Part shown: positions 30,137-42,095 of the stretch, piece by piece
Layout of the letters: each line of letters starts with the position of its first letter
Numbering within the stretch: position 1 is the stretch's first letter
Source of the DNA: Rhodoluna limnophila
Lineage (GTDB): Bacteria > Actinomycetota > Actinomycetes > Actinomycetales > Microbacteriaceae
DNA: 64,000 nt
NCBI GenBank assembly: GCA_945883505.1
Contig: CAMCXL010000003.1
Location: 80,599 to 144,598, forward strand
Direction: 5' to 3'
Notes under the pieces: generated by a model
What the model was told of the DNA's origin: nothing
Seen by the model: the letters and a program-made list of their open reading frames with translations, nothing else
Database searches by the model: none
Program-made: the position numbers and the translations under genes

Positions 30137-31116
30137 TGGCAACGCAAGCTAAAGACATATTCGGCCAGGTGCTGGTTGCACTTGTCACGCCCATGACACC
30201 AGATGGTGAAGTTGACTGGGCCTCAACCGAGAAGCACATCGACTACGTAATCTCAAATGGAGCAGACGGCATCGTCATGACCGGAACAACCGGTGAGACA
30301 TCAACACTGACTGATGCTGAGAAAATCAAGCTCGTCGAAGTTGGAAAATCAGTTGCCGCAGGGCGTGCCAAGATCATCACCGGTGGTGGCTCCAACGAAA
30401 CAGCTCACGCCATGCAGTTATACAAGCAGAGCGAAAAAGCCGGTGCCGACGGCGTAATGATTGTGACCCCTTATTACAACAAGCCAACTCAGGCCGGAAT
30501 CTTGACTCACTTCAGATTGATCGCTGACTCAACTGACCTTCCGGTTATCTTGTATGACATCCCGGGTAGAACCGGCGTGGCGATTTCGCAGCAGACTTTT
30601 CACCGGGCCGCCAAGCACCCGAACATCGTTGCCGTCAAGGACGCGGTTGGAGATTTGGCGCAAGCGTCAAGACTTATGACCGAGACCGACCTGATGTATT
30701 TTTCTGGCGATGACTCGAACGTTTTGCCACACCTCTCTATTGGCGCAACTGGACTGATTGGCGTCACGGCAAACGTGGCTCCTGCTGCCTACCGCGAGAT
30801 TGTTGATGCCACCAACCGCAATGACTTCCACCACGCGCTTACTGTGCATAACGCTCTCGAGCCGCTGCAGCGCGCAATCATGACAAACGTTCCAGGAACC
30901 GTAGCTGCCAAGTACGTGCTGCACGGATTGGGAAAGATCTCTTCTCCAAGAGTTCGTTTGCCACTTGTTGGACCAGAAGACGACGAGGCCGCTCGCATCG
31001 AAGACGGCATTGAAAAGGTGGGAACAATTCCTGGCCTGTCGTTTGAAAACTTTAGACCAGATAGAAATGCTGCCGCTGGCGGTGCCCTGCCGAAGGTGGC
31101 TGGCACAACCAGGTAG
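30136..31116 (+). CDS. dapA: 4-hydroxy-tetrahydrodipicolinate synthase
   Basis: GIVMTGTTGETSTLTDAEK, VTPYYNKPTQAGILTHF, YDIPGRTGV, IVAVKDAVGD. Confidence 0.96.
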   Translation: MATQAKDIFGQVLVALVTPMTPDGEVDWASTEKHIDYVISNGADGIVMTGTTGETSTLTDAEKIKLVEVGKSVAAGRAKIITGGGSNETAHAMQLYKQSEKAGADGVMIVTPYYNKPTQAGILTHFRLIADSTDLPVILYDIPGRTGVAISQQTFHRAAKHPNIVAVKDAVGDLAQASRLMTETDLMYFSGDDSNVLPHLSIGATGLIGVTANVAPAAYREIVDATNRNDFHHALTVHNALEPLQRAIMTNVPGTVAAKYVLHGLGKISSPRVRLPLVGPEDDEAARIEDGIEKVGTIPGLSFENFRPDRNAAAGGALPKVAGTTR

Positions 31117-31134
31117 TACCTAAGAAAGAAGACT

Positions 31135-32811
31135 GTGGTTCAAACCCTGCCTAACCCGGCACCGCTCAAAAAAGATGTAATGCGAATCATTCCACTCGGT
31201 GGAATCGGCGAAATCGGTCGAAACATGACCGTGTTTGAAATAAACGGCAAAATACTAATAGTTGACTGCGGTGTGCTCTTCCCGGAAGAGCACCAGCCCG
31301 GAGTCGATGTGATCTTGCCCGACTTTGGCTATCTCAAGAACCGACTCGATGACATCATCGGAATTGTTCTAACCCACGGTCACGAGGATCACATCGGGGG
31401 AGTGCCATACCTTCTTCGCATGCGAGGGGATATCCCAATCCTTGGGTCTTCTTTGACCCTTGCTTTCATAGAAGCAAAGCTCAAAGAACACCGCATGCCG
31501 GCCTTCACACACACCGTTTCGGAGGGCGATATCGAAGTAATGGGCGATTTTGAACTTGAGTTCATAGCGGTAAACCACTCGATTCCTGATGCTCTCGCGG
31601 TACTGATTAAATCCAAGGCCGGAACTATTCTGCACACCGGCGATTTCAAGATGGACCAGATTCCTCTGGATGGCCGCATCACCGACCTTCGAGCATTCGC
31701 TCGAATCGGTGAAGCGGGACTTGATCTGTTTTTGTGTGACTCAACCAATGCCGATGTTCCAGGTTTTACGCCGCTAGAAAAAGACATTGGCCCTGTTCTT
31801 GAAGATGTTATTGGCCGTGCTACCAAGCGTGTGATTGTTGCATCGTTTTCTTCGCACGTACACAGGGTTCAGCAAGTCATTGATGCAGCTATTGCCAACG
31901 ACCGCAAGGTTGTTATGGTTGGGCGCTCAATGGTTCGAAACATGCAGATTGCAGCCGAGCTTGGCTACCTGAAAGTTCCGGAGGACTGCATTGTCGATGT
32001 GAAAGACTCCCACAAACTAGATCCGGCCAAGCTTGTGTTTATGTCTACCGGTAGCCAAGGAGAGCCGATGGCGGTGCTTTCCAGAATGGCGAAGCTTGAG
32101 CACGACATTGAAATAGCCGAAGGCGACACTGTTATATTGGCTAGCTCGCTGATTCCTGGAAACGAGAACGCGGTCTACCGGGTTATCGATGGGCTCACCA
32201 AGCTGGGTGCAAATGTTATCCACAAAGGTAATGCCAAGGTGCACGTTTCAGGTCACGCCGCAGCCGGGGAGCTTTTGTATGTCTATAACCTCCTGAAGCC
32301 CAAAAACGTAATGCCGGTGCACGGCGAGTACCGACACCTGGTGGCAAACGCCAAGGTTGCCGAAGCAACCGGCATAAACCCCGAAAACATCATCTTGGCC
32401 GAAGACGGCTTCGTGATCGATCTAGCCAACGGCGAGGCCAAGGTAGTTGGCGAGGTTGAGTGTGGGTTGTTATACGTCGATGGCAAAACAGTGGGAACAA
32501 TTACCGAAGAAGATTTACATGACCGCAGAGTATTGGCCGAAGAGGGCTTTATCTCGGTGTTTGTAGTTATTGATCCAAACACCGGGCTGATTACGGCGGG
32601 ACCTGAAATTAGGGCCCGGGCCTTCGCTGAGGAGGATCATGTCTTTGACACCGTCAAGCCTCAGATTGAAAAGGCGCTGCTGCAGGCCGCCAGAGAAGGT
32701 GTGCGGGATACCCATGCACTCCAGCAGGTAATTCGAAGAAGTGTCGGAGGTTGGGTTTCGAAGGCTCACCGCCGAAAGCCCATGATCATTCCGGTGGTCA
32801 TTCACGGCTAG
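31135..32811 (+). CDS. rnj: Ribonuclease J, GTG start
   Basis: LTHGHEDHIGGVPYLLR, STGSQGEPMAVLSRMA, PVHGEYRHLVANAKVA. Confidence 0.95.
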   Translation: MVQTLPNPAPLKKDVMRIIPLGGIGEIGRNMTVFEINGKILIVDCGVLFPEEHQPGVDVILPDFGYLKNRLDDIIGIVLTHGHEDHIGGVPYLLRMRGDIPILGSSLTLAFIEAKLKEHRMPAFTHTVSEGDIEVMGDFELEFIAVNHSIPDALAVLIKSKAGTILHTGDFKMDQIPLDGRITDLRAFARIGEAGLDLFLCDSTNADVPGFTPLEKDIGPVLEDVIGRATKRVIVASFSSHVHRVQQVIDAAIANDRKVVMVGRSMVRNMQIAAELGYLKVPEDCIVDVKDSHKLDPAKLVFMSTGSQGEPMAVLSRMAKLEHDIEIAEGDTVILASSLIPGNENAVYRVIDGLTKLGANVIHKGNAKVHVSGHAAAGELLYVYNLLKPKNVMPVHGEYRHLVANAKVAEATGINPENIILAEDGFVIDLANGEAKVVGEVECGLLYVDGKTVGTITEEDLHDRRVLAEEGFISVFVVIDPNTGLITAGPEIRARAFAEEDHVFDTVKPQIEKALLQAAREGVRDTHALQQVIRRSVGGWVSKAHRRKPMIIPVVIHG

Positions 32812-32848
32812 CCGCCCTAGCTTCCGCGGGTTTTGGGCCCTGCGCTAG

Positions 32849-32862
32849 TAGTTTGTAAGCCA
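32849..32862 (+). promoter_or_regulatory. Putative -10 TAGTTT for leaderless ftsK transcript
   Basis: TAGTTT, 7-nt gap, ATG. Confidence 0.35.
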
Positions 32863-35366
32863 TGGCAACCAGAAAATCGTCGCCGGCGCCAAAGCGCGCC
32901 CCAGCCAAGACCCAGGTGCTAAAACCCAAGGCTCAAGGCGCTAACCCGGCACACCCACTGGTTCGTTTTTATCTGTTTTTGGCCCACGGTTTCGGCGGTG
33001 CGGCAAGGGCGCTCTCGCCAGATCAAATCGAGAAATCGGACCGTCGCGATGGCTTTCCATTTTTGATAGCCATCCTCGGGGTGCTGGGGATTGTCTTTGG
33101 TTGGTTCCTGATTCAAGAAAGCTGGGCTCAGACCCTAAACGCCTGGACCTTCGGGCTGTTGTTTGGGCCGGTGTCCTTTGGTCTGCCCGTAGTTATGATC
33201 ATCTTTTCTATTTTTCTGGCCCGTCACCCTTCCACTGTCAGGGATAACTCCCGCATCGGGGTGGGGCTATTTTTGATGCTGATTACTGTTTCGGGCTTTT
33301 TCCACCTGTTCAGCACTCAGCCTGAGCCAACCGATGGCGTGATGGCCTTAGCTTCAGCCGGTGGCCTATTTGGTTGGTTGATTGCCATACCGTTTTTGGC
33401 CACCGTCACGATCTGGGGAGCGGTCCCGATTTTGGCCGCGATTGGTTTCGTGGCGGTTTTGATCATGACCAAAACCGCGCCCAATAAAATCGGGCAGCGG
33501 CTCCGCGAGCTCTACGAGTACTTATTTGGTTCAGCCCTTGGGGGAGCGCACCAGAAACCGGATTTGGAAGAAGAACTATCTGATGCTTTCGATGGCACCA
33601 AGGTGCCGTGGTGGCGAAAAGGTAAAAAAGACGAGGGGTCATTTGACTCGGCCCTAGTTGAAACCGATGGAGCCACCGATCTGGTTGAGCAACTGTTCGA
33701 TGAGCCAACTCCGGCAACCAAAGAGATTCCGATTATCCAGCAGCCGCCGCTTTCACTCGAGCCGCTGTTTGAAGAAGATGAGCAGCCGGTTGCCCAAGTT
33801 GGCAAGATTAACCGAACCTACAAACTTCCCGACCAATCGCTTTTGGGCACTGGGACTATTCCCAAACTCAGGTCAGAGGTAACCGACGAGGTGGTTGCCT
33901 CGATTAGTGCGGTATTTGACGAATTTGATATTGAGGCAAGCGTCACCGGTTATTCAAGGGGTCCTACGGTCACCAGGTATGAAGTTGAATTAGCCGCCGG
34001 AGTGAAGGTCGAGGCTGTCACCAGGCTCGCCAGCAACATTTCCTACGCGGTGGCATCTAACGAGGTGCGCATACTGGCGCCTATTCCGGGCAAGAGCGCC
34101 ATCGGTATCGAGATACCAAACACCGACCGTGAGACGGTGTCACTGGGTGATGTGCTGCGCTCGCAAAATGCCAAGCTATCCCAGCACCCTTTGACCATAG
34201 GTATCGGTAAGGACGTTGAGGGTGGTTTTGTAGTTGCAAACCTTGCCAAGATGCCCCACCTTTTGGTTGCCGGTGCAACCGGTGCCGGTAAGTCCAGTTT
34301 TGTGAACGCCATGATCACCTCGATTTTGATGCGGGCTAAGCCTGCCGAGGTGAGGCTGGTGCTGATTGACCCAAAGCGAGTTGAGCTGGCGGCCTACCAG
34401 GGAGTCCCGCATCTAATCACGCCGATTATCACTAACCCAAAAAAGGCAGCCGAGGCACTGCAATGGGTAGTGAAAGAAATGGATATGCGCTACGACGACC
34501 TGGCCTCGTTTGGTTTCAAGCACATCGATGATTTCAACCGCGCAGTAGTTGCAGGGGAGCTTTCGGTTCCAGAGGGCTCAACAAGAAAGCTTCAGCCCTA
34601 CCCGTACTTGTTGGTTGTGGTTGACGAGCTTGCGGACTTGATGATTGTGGCTCCTCGGGATGTGGAAGATTCCATCGTTCGAATCACTCAGCTGGCTCGT
34701 GCCTCCGGTATTCACCTAGTTCTTGCAACGCAGCGCCCATCAGTTGATGTTGTGACCGGATTGATTAAGGCCAACGTGCCATCGCGCCTAGCGTTCTCGG
34801 TTTCTTCTTTGACCGATTCCCGAGTGATTTTGGATCAGCCGGGAGCCGAGAAACTGGTTGGTCAAGGAGATGCGCTGTTTTCCCCGATGGGAACCAATAA
34901 ACCAATCCGGGTTCAGGGTGCCTGGGTCGGCGAAGCAGAACTTCATGCCGTGGTCTCGCACGTCAAGGCCCAGATGGAACCCGAGTATCGAACTGACGTG
35001 GCGGCAACCGTTAGCGCTAAAGTGGTGGACGCCGACATCGGCGACGACCTAGAAGTACTGTTGCAGGCAACCGAGCTGATTGTGAACTCTCAGTTTGGCT
35101 CGACCTCGATGCTGCAGCGAAAGCTCAGAGTTGGCTTTGCTAAGGCCGGAAGGCTAATGGACCTATTGGAATCAAGAAACATAGTTGGCCCCTCGGAAGG
35201 CTCTAAGGCTAGGGATGTGCTGGTAAAGCCAGATGAGCTAGCTACGGTACTCGGCCAGCTTCGAGGAGATGTCCCACAAACCATGGCAGTTGATTCCGGT
35301 GCAACCCGCTCAACTGGTGACGACGACGGCGATGAGGATGCGTGGCAGCTGACGGGCAGAACGTGA
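32862..35366 (+). CDS. ftsK: DNA translocase FtsK
   Basis: 4 TM N terminus; [69 protein letters not shown], gamma domain. Confidence 0.96.
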   Translation: MATRKSSPAPKRAPAKTQVLKPKAQGANPAHPLVRFYLFLAHGFGGAARALSPDQIEKSDRRDGFPFLIAILGVLGIVFGWFLIQESWAQTLNAWTFGLLFGPVSFGLPVVMIIFSIFLARHPSTVRDNSRIGVGLFLMLITVSGFFHLFSTQPEPTDGVMALASAGGLFGWLIAIPFLATVTIWGAVPILAAIGFVAVLIMTKTAPNKIGQRLRELYEYLFGSALGGAHQKPDLEEELSDAFDGTKVPWWRKGKKDEGSFDSALVETDGATDLVEQLFDEPTPATKEIPIIQQPPLSLEPLFEEDEQPVAQVGKINRTYKLPDQSLLGTGTIPKLRSEVTDEVVASISAVFDEFDIEASVTGYSRGPTVTRYEVELAAGVKVEAVTRLASNISYAVASNEVRILAPIPGKSAIGIEIPNTDRETVSLGDVLRSQNAKLSQHPLTIGIGKDVEGGFVVANLAKMPHLLVAGATGAGKSSFVNAMITSILMRAKPAEVRLVLIDPKRVELAAYQGVPHLITPIITNPKKAAEALQWVVKEMDMRYDDLASFGFKHIDDFNRAVVAGELSVPEGSTRKLQPYPYLLVVVDELADLMIVAPRDVEDSIVRITQLARASGIHLVLATQRPSVDVVTGLIKANVPSRLAFSVSSLTDSRVILDQPGAEKLVGQGDALFSPMGTNKPIRVQGAWVGEAELHAVVSHVKAQMEPEYRTDVAATVSAKVVDADIGDDLEVLLQATELIVNSQFGSTSMLQRKLRVGFAKAGRLMDLLESRNIVGPSEGSKARDVLVKPDELATVLGQLRGDVPQTMAVDSGATRSTGDDDGDEDAWQLTGRT

Positions 35367-35896
35367 ACATCCCAAACGCCATAACTATTGCTCGAATTGC
35401 CCTGGTTCCACTTTTTGTTTTTTTGCTCCTGATTGCAAAGGACATTAATTCCATTGAGCGCTGGGCCGGAATCGTAGTTTTTGTACTCGCCATTTCAACC
35501 GATGGGTTGGACGGCGCTGTTGCCAGAAGAACCGGCAAGGTTACAAACCTTGGAAAGATTCTGGATCCGATTGCCGACAAGGCGCTTCTGGGTGGAGCGC
35601 TTTTGACACTTTCATACCTTGGTGAAATTGACTGGTGGATCACAATATTGATTTTGCTAAGGGAAGTAGCCGTCACGGTCTACCGAGTTTGGGTAGTTAG
35701 AAAAGATGTCATTGCCGCTACCTTAGCCGGCAAGCTCAAGACCATCTTTCAAGGCGTTGCAATCGGAGCGGTGTTGGCACCGTTCGAGGTTTGGGTTCCG
35801 GCCTGGAGTTTTGTTGAGCAGGGCTTATTGTTTATTGCCTTGGGCGCAACTTTGATTTCTGGTTTGCAGTTTTTTGTGGCGGCGAATAAAAAATGA
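35363..35896 (+). CDS. pgsA: CDP-diacylglycerol--glycerol-3-phosphate 3-phosphatidyltransferase
   Basis: [44 protein letters not shown] at 35363 overlaps ftsK stop (GTGA); 35342 also possible. Confidence 0.9.
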   Translation: MNIPNAITIARIALVPLFVFLLLIAKDINSIERWAGIVVFVLAISTDGLDGAVARRTGKVTNLGKILDPIADKALLGGALLTLSYLGEIDWWITILILLREVAVTVYRVWVVRKDVIAATLAGKLKTIFQGVAIGAVLAPFEVWVPAWSFVEQGLLFIALGATLISGLQFFVAANKK

Positions 35897-36396
35897 GCAC
35901 CGCAGAGCAGATTCTGTCAGCGCTTCGCGCTGCAAATAAAAAGCTTGTGATTGCAGAGTCGCTAACTGGAGGATTACTCACGGCGGAGTTTGCGAAAGTT
36001 GCGGGAGCATCTGATGTTTTGCTAACCGGGATTGTGGCCTACGACACCAGCTTGAAGCATGAGCTGCTTGGGGTCTCGAGGCAGCTTCTCGAGAATCAGG
36101 GCGCGGTCGATCCCGAGGTGGCTGCCCAAATGGCCGAGGGTATTCGAGTAAAGATGGCTCTCAAGATGGGGCTGGAGCTTTCTGAGCTAGTGGCAATTTC
36201 AACAACCGGAGTTGCGGGACCAACCGAACAGGATGGCAAGCCGGTCGGAGAGCTCTACATATGCGTCTCCCAGGGCCCGGAAGACCAGGTCTCGAGCAAC
36301 GTTTTTGCCCACCAGCTGGGCGGGGATAGGCAGAACATCCAGAAAACTGCGGTTTTGCTGGGACTTGACCACCTGTGGGAAGAAATTGCGCAATAA
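35893..36396 (+). CDS. CinA C-terminal (nicotinamide-nucleotide amidohydrolase) family protein
   Basis: VIAESLTGGLLTAEFAKVAGASDVLLTGIVAYDTSLKHELLGV, STTGVAGPTEQDGKPVG. Confidence 0.92.
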   Translation: MSTAEQILSALRAANKKLVIAESLTGGLLTAEFAKVAGASDVLLTGIVAYDTSLKHELLGVSRQLLENQGAVDPEVAAQMAEGIRVKMALKMGLELSELVAISTTGVAGPTEQDGKPVGELYICVSQGPEDQVSSNVFAHQLGGDRQNIQKTAVLLGLDHLWEEIAQ

Positions 36397-36446
36397 TCAA
36401 GTTGTCGTAAGTCCAGGCTAGAGTTGAGAATCGAAGGGAGGGTCAA

Positions 36447-36812
36447 ATGACACTTGTAAGAACAGAGATCGGAGACGTCCTCCGTGATTTTAGGCTTCAG
36501 AAGGGCCAGACCCTCCGCCAGGTAGCAGCCCGGGCCAGCGTGGCCCTTGGTTACTTGAGCGAGCTAGAGCGTGGCCAAAAAGAGGCCTCATCAGAGATTT
36601 TGTCTGCGGTAGCAGATGCCCTAGAGGTGCCACTGTCTGTGGTGCTGCGTGAGGTTTCGGACCGAATTGCCCTAGTTGAAGGCGTTTTGCCCGAGGAATT
36701 CATGGCTCAGGCAACCGGTGCCCGCGAGCTATCGGATCTAACGGTCCCAATTGGCTTCGTCCAGGACTTCAACGAGCAGCTTGAAAAAGACCTGCTCGGC
36801 GGTCGCATCTAG
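36447..36812 (+). CDS. clgR: HTH (XRE-type) transcriptional regulator, ClgR-like
   Basis: [44 protein letters not shown]; position upstream of recA. Confidence 0.8.
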   Translation: MTLVRTEIGDVLRDFRLQKGQTLRQVAARASVALGYLSELERGQKEASSEILSAVADALEVPLSVVLREVSDRIALVEGVLPEEFMAQATGARELSDLTVPIGFVQDFNEQLEKDLLGGRI

Positions 36813-36830
36813 CCCGAATTACGGCCTAAA

Positions 36831-37064
36831 TTGCGCCTAAGCCAGTTTTATGAGCTGATGGCCGATGAATTCGGCAAGGCCCACTCCGACGTCATAATCC
36901 GTGATTTTGCCCTGCTTGAGCTCGGGGATAAGACCGCGGCCGTGCTCTTGGCCCAAGGCGAGGACCCTAGGCAGATTTGGATAGCCATTTGCCGCGCCCA
37001 GCAGGTGCCAAAGGAGCGCTGGAGCGGACTGGACAAAAAAGCTAAAAAACAACACGCCGAGTGA
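36831..37064 (+). CDS. DUF3046-like protein
   Basis: MRLSQFYELMADEFGKAHSDVIIRDFALLELGDKTA...; adjacent to recA as in other actinobacteria. Confidence 0.85.
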   Translation: MRLSQFYELMADEFGKAHSDVIIRDFALLELGDKTAAVLLAQGEDPRQIWIAICRAQQVPKERWSGLDKKAKKQHAE

Positions 37065-37072
37065 ATAAACAC

Positions 37073-37088
37073 TCGAAATCTTGTTCGA
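37073..37088. promoter_or_regulatory. SOS box (LexA site) upstream of recA
   Basis: TCGAAATCTTGTTCGA vs actinobacterial TCGAAC-N4-GTTCGA. Confidence 0.8.
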
Positions 37089-37216
37089 ACCCTGCTAGGG
37101 TTCATTTTAGGCAGTTGAAAGGCTCAAAGTTATACACAAATTGGTGTTTTGAGCCCATAAGTGTCGGTAGCCAAAAGTAATGTCGGAAGCATCACGAATC
37201 GAAAGAGGAACCAAAG

Positions 37217-38293
37217 ATGCCATCAGCTTCAGATCGCGAAAAAGCACTAGACACAGCGCTAGCCCAGATTGACCGCCAGTTCGGAAAAGGCTCAGTTATG
37301 CGCCTCGGTTCCGATGAGCGCGCGCCGGTTGAGGTCATTCCGACCGGCTCCATCGCCCTAGATGCAGCCCTTGGTACCGGAGGCCTGCCGCGCGGAAGAA
37401 TTGTTGAGATTTACGGACCAGAGTCTTCAGGTAAGACCACACTTGCACTTCATGCCATAGCCAACGCCCAGCGCGCTGGAGGAATTGCTGCGTTCATTGA
37501 CGCCGAGCATGCCTTGGACCCGGAATATGCCAAGGCGCTCGGCGTCGACATCGACGCTCTGCTGGTAAGCCAGCCAGACACCGGTGAGCAGGCGCTAGAG
37601 ATCGCAGACATGTTGATTCGATCAGGCTCAATCGACGTGATCATTGTTGACTCAGTTGCCGCGTTGGTTCCTAGGGCAGAAATCGAAGGCGAAATGGGAG
37701 ACTCCCACATGGGCTTGCAGGCAAGGTTAATGTCCCAGGCACTTCGCAAGCTAACCGGTGGTCTAAGCAACACAAACACCACCATGATCTTTATCAACCA
37801 GCTTCGCGAGAAGATCGGTGTGTTCTTCGGAAGTCCAGAGACCACTGCTGGAGGAAAGGCGCTGAAGTTCTACGCTTCGGTTCGACTAGACATTCGTCGA
37901 ATTGAGACTCTAAAGGACGGCACCGAGGCAGTTGGAAACAGGACCCGCGTCAAGGTTGTCAAAAACAAGATGGCCTCTCCGTTCAAGCAGGCGGAGTTCG
38001 ACATCATTTACGGAATTGGAATTTCTCGTGAGGGTAGCTTGCTTGACTTTGGTGTCGAGCACGAGATTGTCAAGAAATCTGGCGCCTGGTACACCTATGA
38101 AGGCGAACAGCTTGGGCAGGGTAAGGAAAATTCCCGCAACTACTTGATTGAGAACCCAGAGGTTTCAAACGAAATTGAGAAGAAGATCAAGGCCAAACTC
38201 GGTGTTGGTGTTCCAAGAGCGGTAGCCGACCTACCCAAGGAAACTCCAGAGGTAGTGGCGGAGGTCCCTAAGAAGGCCGCTAACGCTGGCTAA
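37217..38293 (+). CDS. recA: Recombinase RecA
   Basis: [34 protein letters not shown]-like [27 protein letters not shown]. Confidence 0.98.
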   Translation: MPSASDREKALDTALAQIDRQFGKGSVMRLGSDERAPVEVIPTGSIALDAALGTGGLPRGRIVEIYGPESSGKTTLALHAIANAQRAGGIAAFIDAEHALDPEYAKALGVDIDALLVSQPDTGEQALEIADMLIRSGSIDVIIVDSVAALVPRAEIEGEMGDSHMGLQARLMSQALRKLTGGLSNTNTTMIFINQLREKIGVFFGSPETTAGGKALKFYASVRLDIRRIETLKDGTEAVGNRTRVKVVKNKMASPFKQAEFDIIYGIGISREGSLLDFGVEHEIVKKSGAWYTYEGEQLGQGKENSRNYLIENPEVSNEIEKKIKAKLGVGVPRAVADLPKETPEVVAEVPKKAANAG

Positions 38294-38295
38294 GC

Positions 38296-38790
38296 ATGCT
38301 CTCGTCGGTAGATAACCTCGAGGAACGTGCCCGAACTATCGTTCTCAAGCTGCTCGAGCGAGGACCCAAGTCCTCCTCCGAGCTTGCCTCAGCGCTTGAA
38401 AAGCATGAGATTCCAGCCGAGATAGCCAGCCAGGTAATCGCAAGATTCTCCGAGGTCGAACTAATCGATGATGTCGCTTTTGCCCAACAGGTAGTTGATG
38501 CCTCAAGGCGAACCAAAGGCTTGGCCCGATCAGCGGTGAAGCGAAAGCTGGCCGATAAGGGTTTAGATAGCCAAATCATCGATCAGGTGGCCTCCGAAAT
38601 TTCAGACGAGGATGAGCTCTCGGTTGCTACAGAGGTTGCCGTGAAGCGACTTGGTCAATTGGCCAAACTAGCTCCCGAGGTTAGAAACCGGCGTTTGATT
38701 GGCTTTTTGCAACGCAGGGGATTTGGCTCCGGTGTAGTTTTCGCAGCCATTAGGGAAGCTGAGGCCCGCGCGGTAAAATCAGAATTCTGA
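38296..38790 (+). CDS. recX: Regulatory protein RecX
   Basis: Adjacent to rec[35 protein letters not shown]. Confidence 0.92.
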   Translation: MLSSVDNLEERARTIVLKLLERGPKSSSELASALEKHEIPAEIASQVIARFSEVELIDDVAFAQQVVDASRRTKGLARSAVKRKLADKGLDSQIIDQVASEISDEDELSVATEVAVKRLGQLAKLAPEVRNRRLIGFLQRRGFGSGVVFAAIREAEARAVKSEF

Positions 38791-40259
38791 TGCTTACCCA
38801 AACCCGCAGCTATGAGGTTCGAACCTACGGCTGCCAGATGAACACTCACGACTCCGAGCGACTCTCGGGTCTGCTTGAGGATGCCGGCTACGCCCCTGGA
38901 ACCCCCGGTGAAACTGATGTTGTGATATTTAATACCTGCGCGGTTAGGGAGAATGCCGACAACAAACTCTATGGAAATCTTGGAACCATGCTTGCCAAGA
39001 AGGAAGCAAATCCTGATTTTCAAATTGCGGTAGGCGGCTGCTTGGCCCAAAAAGACCGGGACACCATAATCAAGAAAGCCCCTTGGGTTGATGTTGTTTT
39101 TGGCACCCACAACATGGGCTCACTTCCTGCGCTGCTTGAGCGGGCTAGACACAACCGCGAGGCACAGGTTGAAATTATTGAAGCCCTCGAGACATTTCCT
39201 TCTGATCTTCCAACCAAACGCGACTCGCTCTATGCCGGATTAGTATCAATTTCGGTGGGTTGTAATAACACCTGCACCTTCTGCATAGTCCCTCAGCTAA
39301 GGGGTAAGGAAAAAGACCGTCGCCCTGGAGAAATACTTCGAGAGATAAAGGCATTAGTTGACGATGGCGTTATCGAGATAACACTGCTGGGTCAAAACGT
39401 TAATACCTACGGAGTTGAGTTTGGTGACAAGGGCGCCTTTGCCAAGTTGCTCAGGGCTTGCGGGGAGATTGATGGCTTAGAGCGGGTTAGGTTCATGTCT
39501 CCACATCCTGCGGCCTTCACTGATGATGTGATTGAGGCGATGGCCGAAACCCCGAATGTTATGCCACATCTTCACATGCCATTGCAGTCGGGATCGAACT
39601 CAATTTTGAAGGCCATGAAGCGAAGCTATCGAAGCGATAAGTACCTTGGAATCCTAGAGCGGGTAAGAAAGGCAATTCCAGACGCCTCGATAACCACCGA
39701 CATCATTGTTGGCTTTCCGGGTGAAACCGAGCAGGACTTCCAAGACACCATGTCGGTTGCAACCGAAGGCAGGTTCGCGATGGCTTACACCTATCAGTAT
39801 TCGATTCGTCCTGGGACCCCAGCTGGTGAAATGGCGGATCAAATTCCCAAGGAAGTGGTCCAGGATCGCTACGAGCGCTTGATTGAGCACGTGAATGCAA
39901 TCGCCTGGGAGGAAAACAAGAAGCAGGTTGGCAAAACTGTTGAGGTTTTGGTCGCCAATCACGAGGGTCGTAAGGACCAGCAGACTCAGCGCCTAACTGG
40001 AAGAGCGAGGGACAATCGCCTGGTTCACTTCGAGGTGCCAAGTCAGTTGGAAATCCCAAGGCCAGGGGACCTTGTCACCGTGACAGCTACCGATGCTAAG
40101 CCATACTTCTTGTTCGCCGATCAGCCGGCGGCCGGATACTTAGTTCAAAGGACCAGGGCAGGGGATGCTTTCGACAAACTGGGAGAAGCGTCTTGCGGAA
40201 CCGATGTGCCTCCGGCTGGAAGTGTCAATCTCGGTCTTCCAACTCTGCGCGCCAAGTAA
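38790..40259 (+). CDS. miaB: tRNA-2-methylthio-N6-dimethylallyladenosine synthase
   Basis: [48 protein letters not shown]. Confidence 0.96.
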   Translation: MLTQTRSYEVRTYGCQMNTHDSERLSGLLEDAGYAPGTPGETDVVIFNTCAVRENADNKLYGNLGTMLAKKEANPDFQIAVGGCLAQKDRDTIIKKAPWVDVVFGTHNMGSLPALLERARHNREAQVEIIEALETFPSDLPTKRDSLYAGLVSISVGCNNTCTFCIVPQLRGKEKDRRPGEILREIKALVDDGVIEITLLGQNVNTYGVEFGDKGAFAKLLRACGEIDGLERVRFMSPHPAAFTDDVIEAMAETPNVMPHLHMPLQSGSNSILKAMKRSYRSDKYLGILERVRKAIPDASITTDIIVGFPGETEQDFQDTMSVATEGRFAMAYTYQYSIRPGTPAGEMADQIPKEVVQDRYERLIEHVNAIAWEENKKQVGKTVEVLVANHEGRKDQQTQRLTGRARDNRLVHFEVPSQLEIPRPGDLVTVTATDAKPYFLFADQPAAGYLVQRTRAGDAFDKLGEASCGTDVPPAGSVNLGLPTLRAK

Positions 40260-41204
40260 ATGACGACAAAACTTATTGCCGTGGTTGGTGCCACCGGCAC
40301 CGGTAAATCTGAACTGGCCTTGTCTTTGGCGCAGATGTTGTCCAAGCAAGGAATCAACGCAGAAATCGTCAACGCCGATGCGATGCAGCTTTATCGCGGT
40401 ATGGACATAGGAACGGCGAAGCTACCAATCAAGGAGCGTCGCGGGATAGAGCATCACCTAATTGATGTTCTCGACATTACCGAGGAGTCAACCGCAGCCG
40501 AGTATCAAAAACTTGCCCGAGCTACGATCCTCAAGCTACAGGCTTTAGGAACCTTGCCTATCTTGGTTGGCGGATCGATGCTCTATGTTGCATCTTGCCT
40601 GAACAATTTTGAATTTCCAGAACGAGACCAAGAACTGCGCGCACAACTTGAAGCGGAGCTTACAGAGCACGGCGCGCTCCACATGCATAAAAAACTCGAG
40701 CAACTTGATGAAGTTGCTGCCTCTCGGATTATTAAAGAAAACGGTCGAAGGATTGTTAGGGCCTTGGAGATTGTGATGCTAACTGGGGAACCATTTGCGG
40801 CGGCACTTCCAGAAAAAATCGATTCCTGGCAACCGGTTTTAGAATTTGGACTTCGAATGGAACGGGAAACACTTTTGCCAAGGCTTGATGAGCGGGTCCA
40901 GGAAATGTGGGAAAAAGGTTTGGTCGAAGAAGTTGAGTCACTTATCCCGAACGGGCTTAGACAGAGCAAAACTGCATCGGTTGCCATCGGATATGCGCAG
41001 GCCCTTGGTTTTATCGATGGTGAGCTAACCCGCGAAGAAGCTATCGCGTCGACTGTGCAACTCACTCAGCGCTACGCAAGAAGACAGGTGAGCTGGTTTA
41101 AGCGCGATGATCGAATCAGCTGGCTAGAGGCCCTGGACCCGGACGTCTCGGAGCAAGCCTTCGCGAAGGTTGTAGCTGAGGGCATTTTGGATCTAAAGTC
41201 CTAG
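40260..41204 (+). CDS. miaA: tRNA dimethylallyltransferase
   Basis: VVGATGTGKSELALSLA, NADAMQLYRGMDIGTAKLP, TQRYARRQVSWFKRD. Confidence 0.95.
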   Translation: MTTKLIAVVGATGTGKSELALSLAQMLSKQGINAEIVNADAMQLYRGMDIGTAKLPIKERRGIEHHLIDVLDITEESTAAEYQKLARATILKLQALGTLPILVGGSMLYVASCLNNFEFPERDQELRAQLEAELTEHGALHMHKKLEQLDEVAASRIIKENGRRIVRALEIVMLTGEPFAAALPEKIDSWQPVLEFGLRMERETLLPRLDERVQEMWEKGLVEEVESLIPNGLRQSKTASVAIGYAQALGFIDGELTREEAIASTVQLTQRYARRQVSWFKRDDRISWLEALDPDVSEQAFAKVVAEGILDLKS

Positions 41205-41214
41205 GCTTATGGCA
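41202..41214 (+). promoter_or_regulatory. Putative -10 TAGGCT for leaderless dapF transcript
   Basis: TAGGCT (containing miaA stop), 6-nt gap, ATG. Confidence 0.45.
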
Positions 41215-42095
41215 TGTCAAAAATCTCTTTTACTAAAGGCCATGGCACCGGCAACGATTTCATTCTGGTGTTAGACGCTGAAGGTGAGCTCTCGCTATCT
41301 AAATCTCAGATAGCCAAGATTTGCAATAGACACTTTGGGGTCGGCGCCGACGGACTAATCCGAGTTGTTCGATCAGCCAACCTTCCCGAGGGAAAGGCGA
41401 TCTTGGAGCAGGAGCCAAAGGCCACCTGGTTCATGGACTACTACAACGCCGATGGGACAGCAGCCGAGATGTGTGGCAACGGTATTCGGGTTTTTGCTCT
41501 ATTTCTTCTGGAGCGAGGTCTTGCGGTCATTGAGGGGGGCTCAACCCTCGCGGTTGGAACTCGTGACGGTGTCAAGGACATCACAAAGTCTTCAAACGGC
41601 TTCGCTGTTGACCTTGGAAGGTGGCGCCTAGAGGGCGAGTCAGTTGTCGAAGTAAACGGAATCAGCGTCGCGCGCCCAGCCCAAGGAATAGATGTTGGAA
41701 ACCCCCACGCCGTTGTTGCTCTGGCAAGCGAGTTGGAGCTTAGCTCATTGAGGTTATTTGACGCCCCTTCGGTTGAGCCAAGAACTGATGCCGGTGTGAA
41801 CGTTGAGTTTGTTGTCCCTTCCGACCCGATGGTGAAAGACGGAGTTGGGCATTTTTCTATGCGGGTTTTTGAGCGCGGGGTTGGAGAAACACTTTCCTGC
41901 GGAACCGGTGTTGCAGCTGCAGCACTTGCTACCAGATATTGGGCAGGAAAAGAAGCGCCAAGCCAGTGGCAAGTTTCTGTGCCTGGTGGTGTTGTTGGGG
42001 TTCGAATGTTTCCGGCTGAAGATGGCGAGCACGTCGGGATTAGCGGTCCTGCAGCACTATCTTTTGACGGCGTGATAGACCTCGCAACTCTTTAA
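41214..42095 (+). CDS. dapF: Diaminopimelate epimerase
   Basis: [52 protein letters not shown]. Confidence 0.96.
   Translation: MSKISFTKGHGTGNDFILVLDAEGELSLSKSQIAKICNRHFGVGADGLIRVVRSANLPEGKAILEQEPKATWFMDYYNADGTAAEMCGNGIRVFALFLLERGLAVIEGGSTLAVGTRDGVKDITKSSNGFAVDLGRWRLEGESVVEVNGISVARPAQGIDVGNPHAVVALASELELSSLRLFDAPSVEPRTDAGVNVEFVVPSDPMVKDGVGHFSMRVFERGVGETLSCGTGVAAAALATRYWAGKEAPSQWQVSVPGGVVGVRMFPAEDGEHVGISGPAALSFDGVIDLATL

Noticed and set aside
38655-39110. 151-aa minus-strand ORF across recX/miaB
   Set aside because: Antisense shadow ORF
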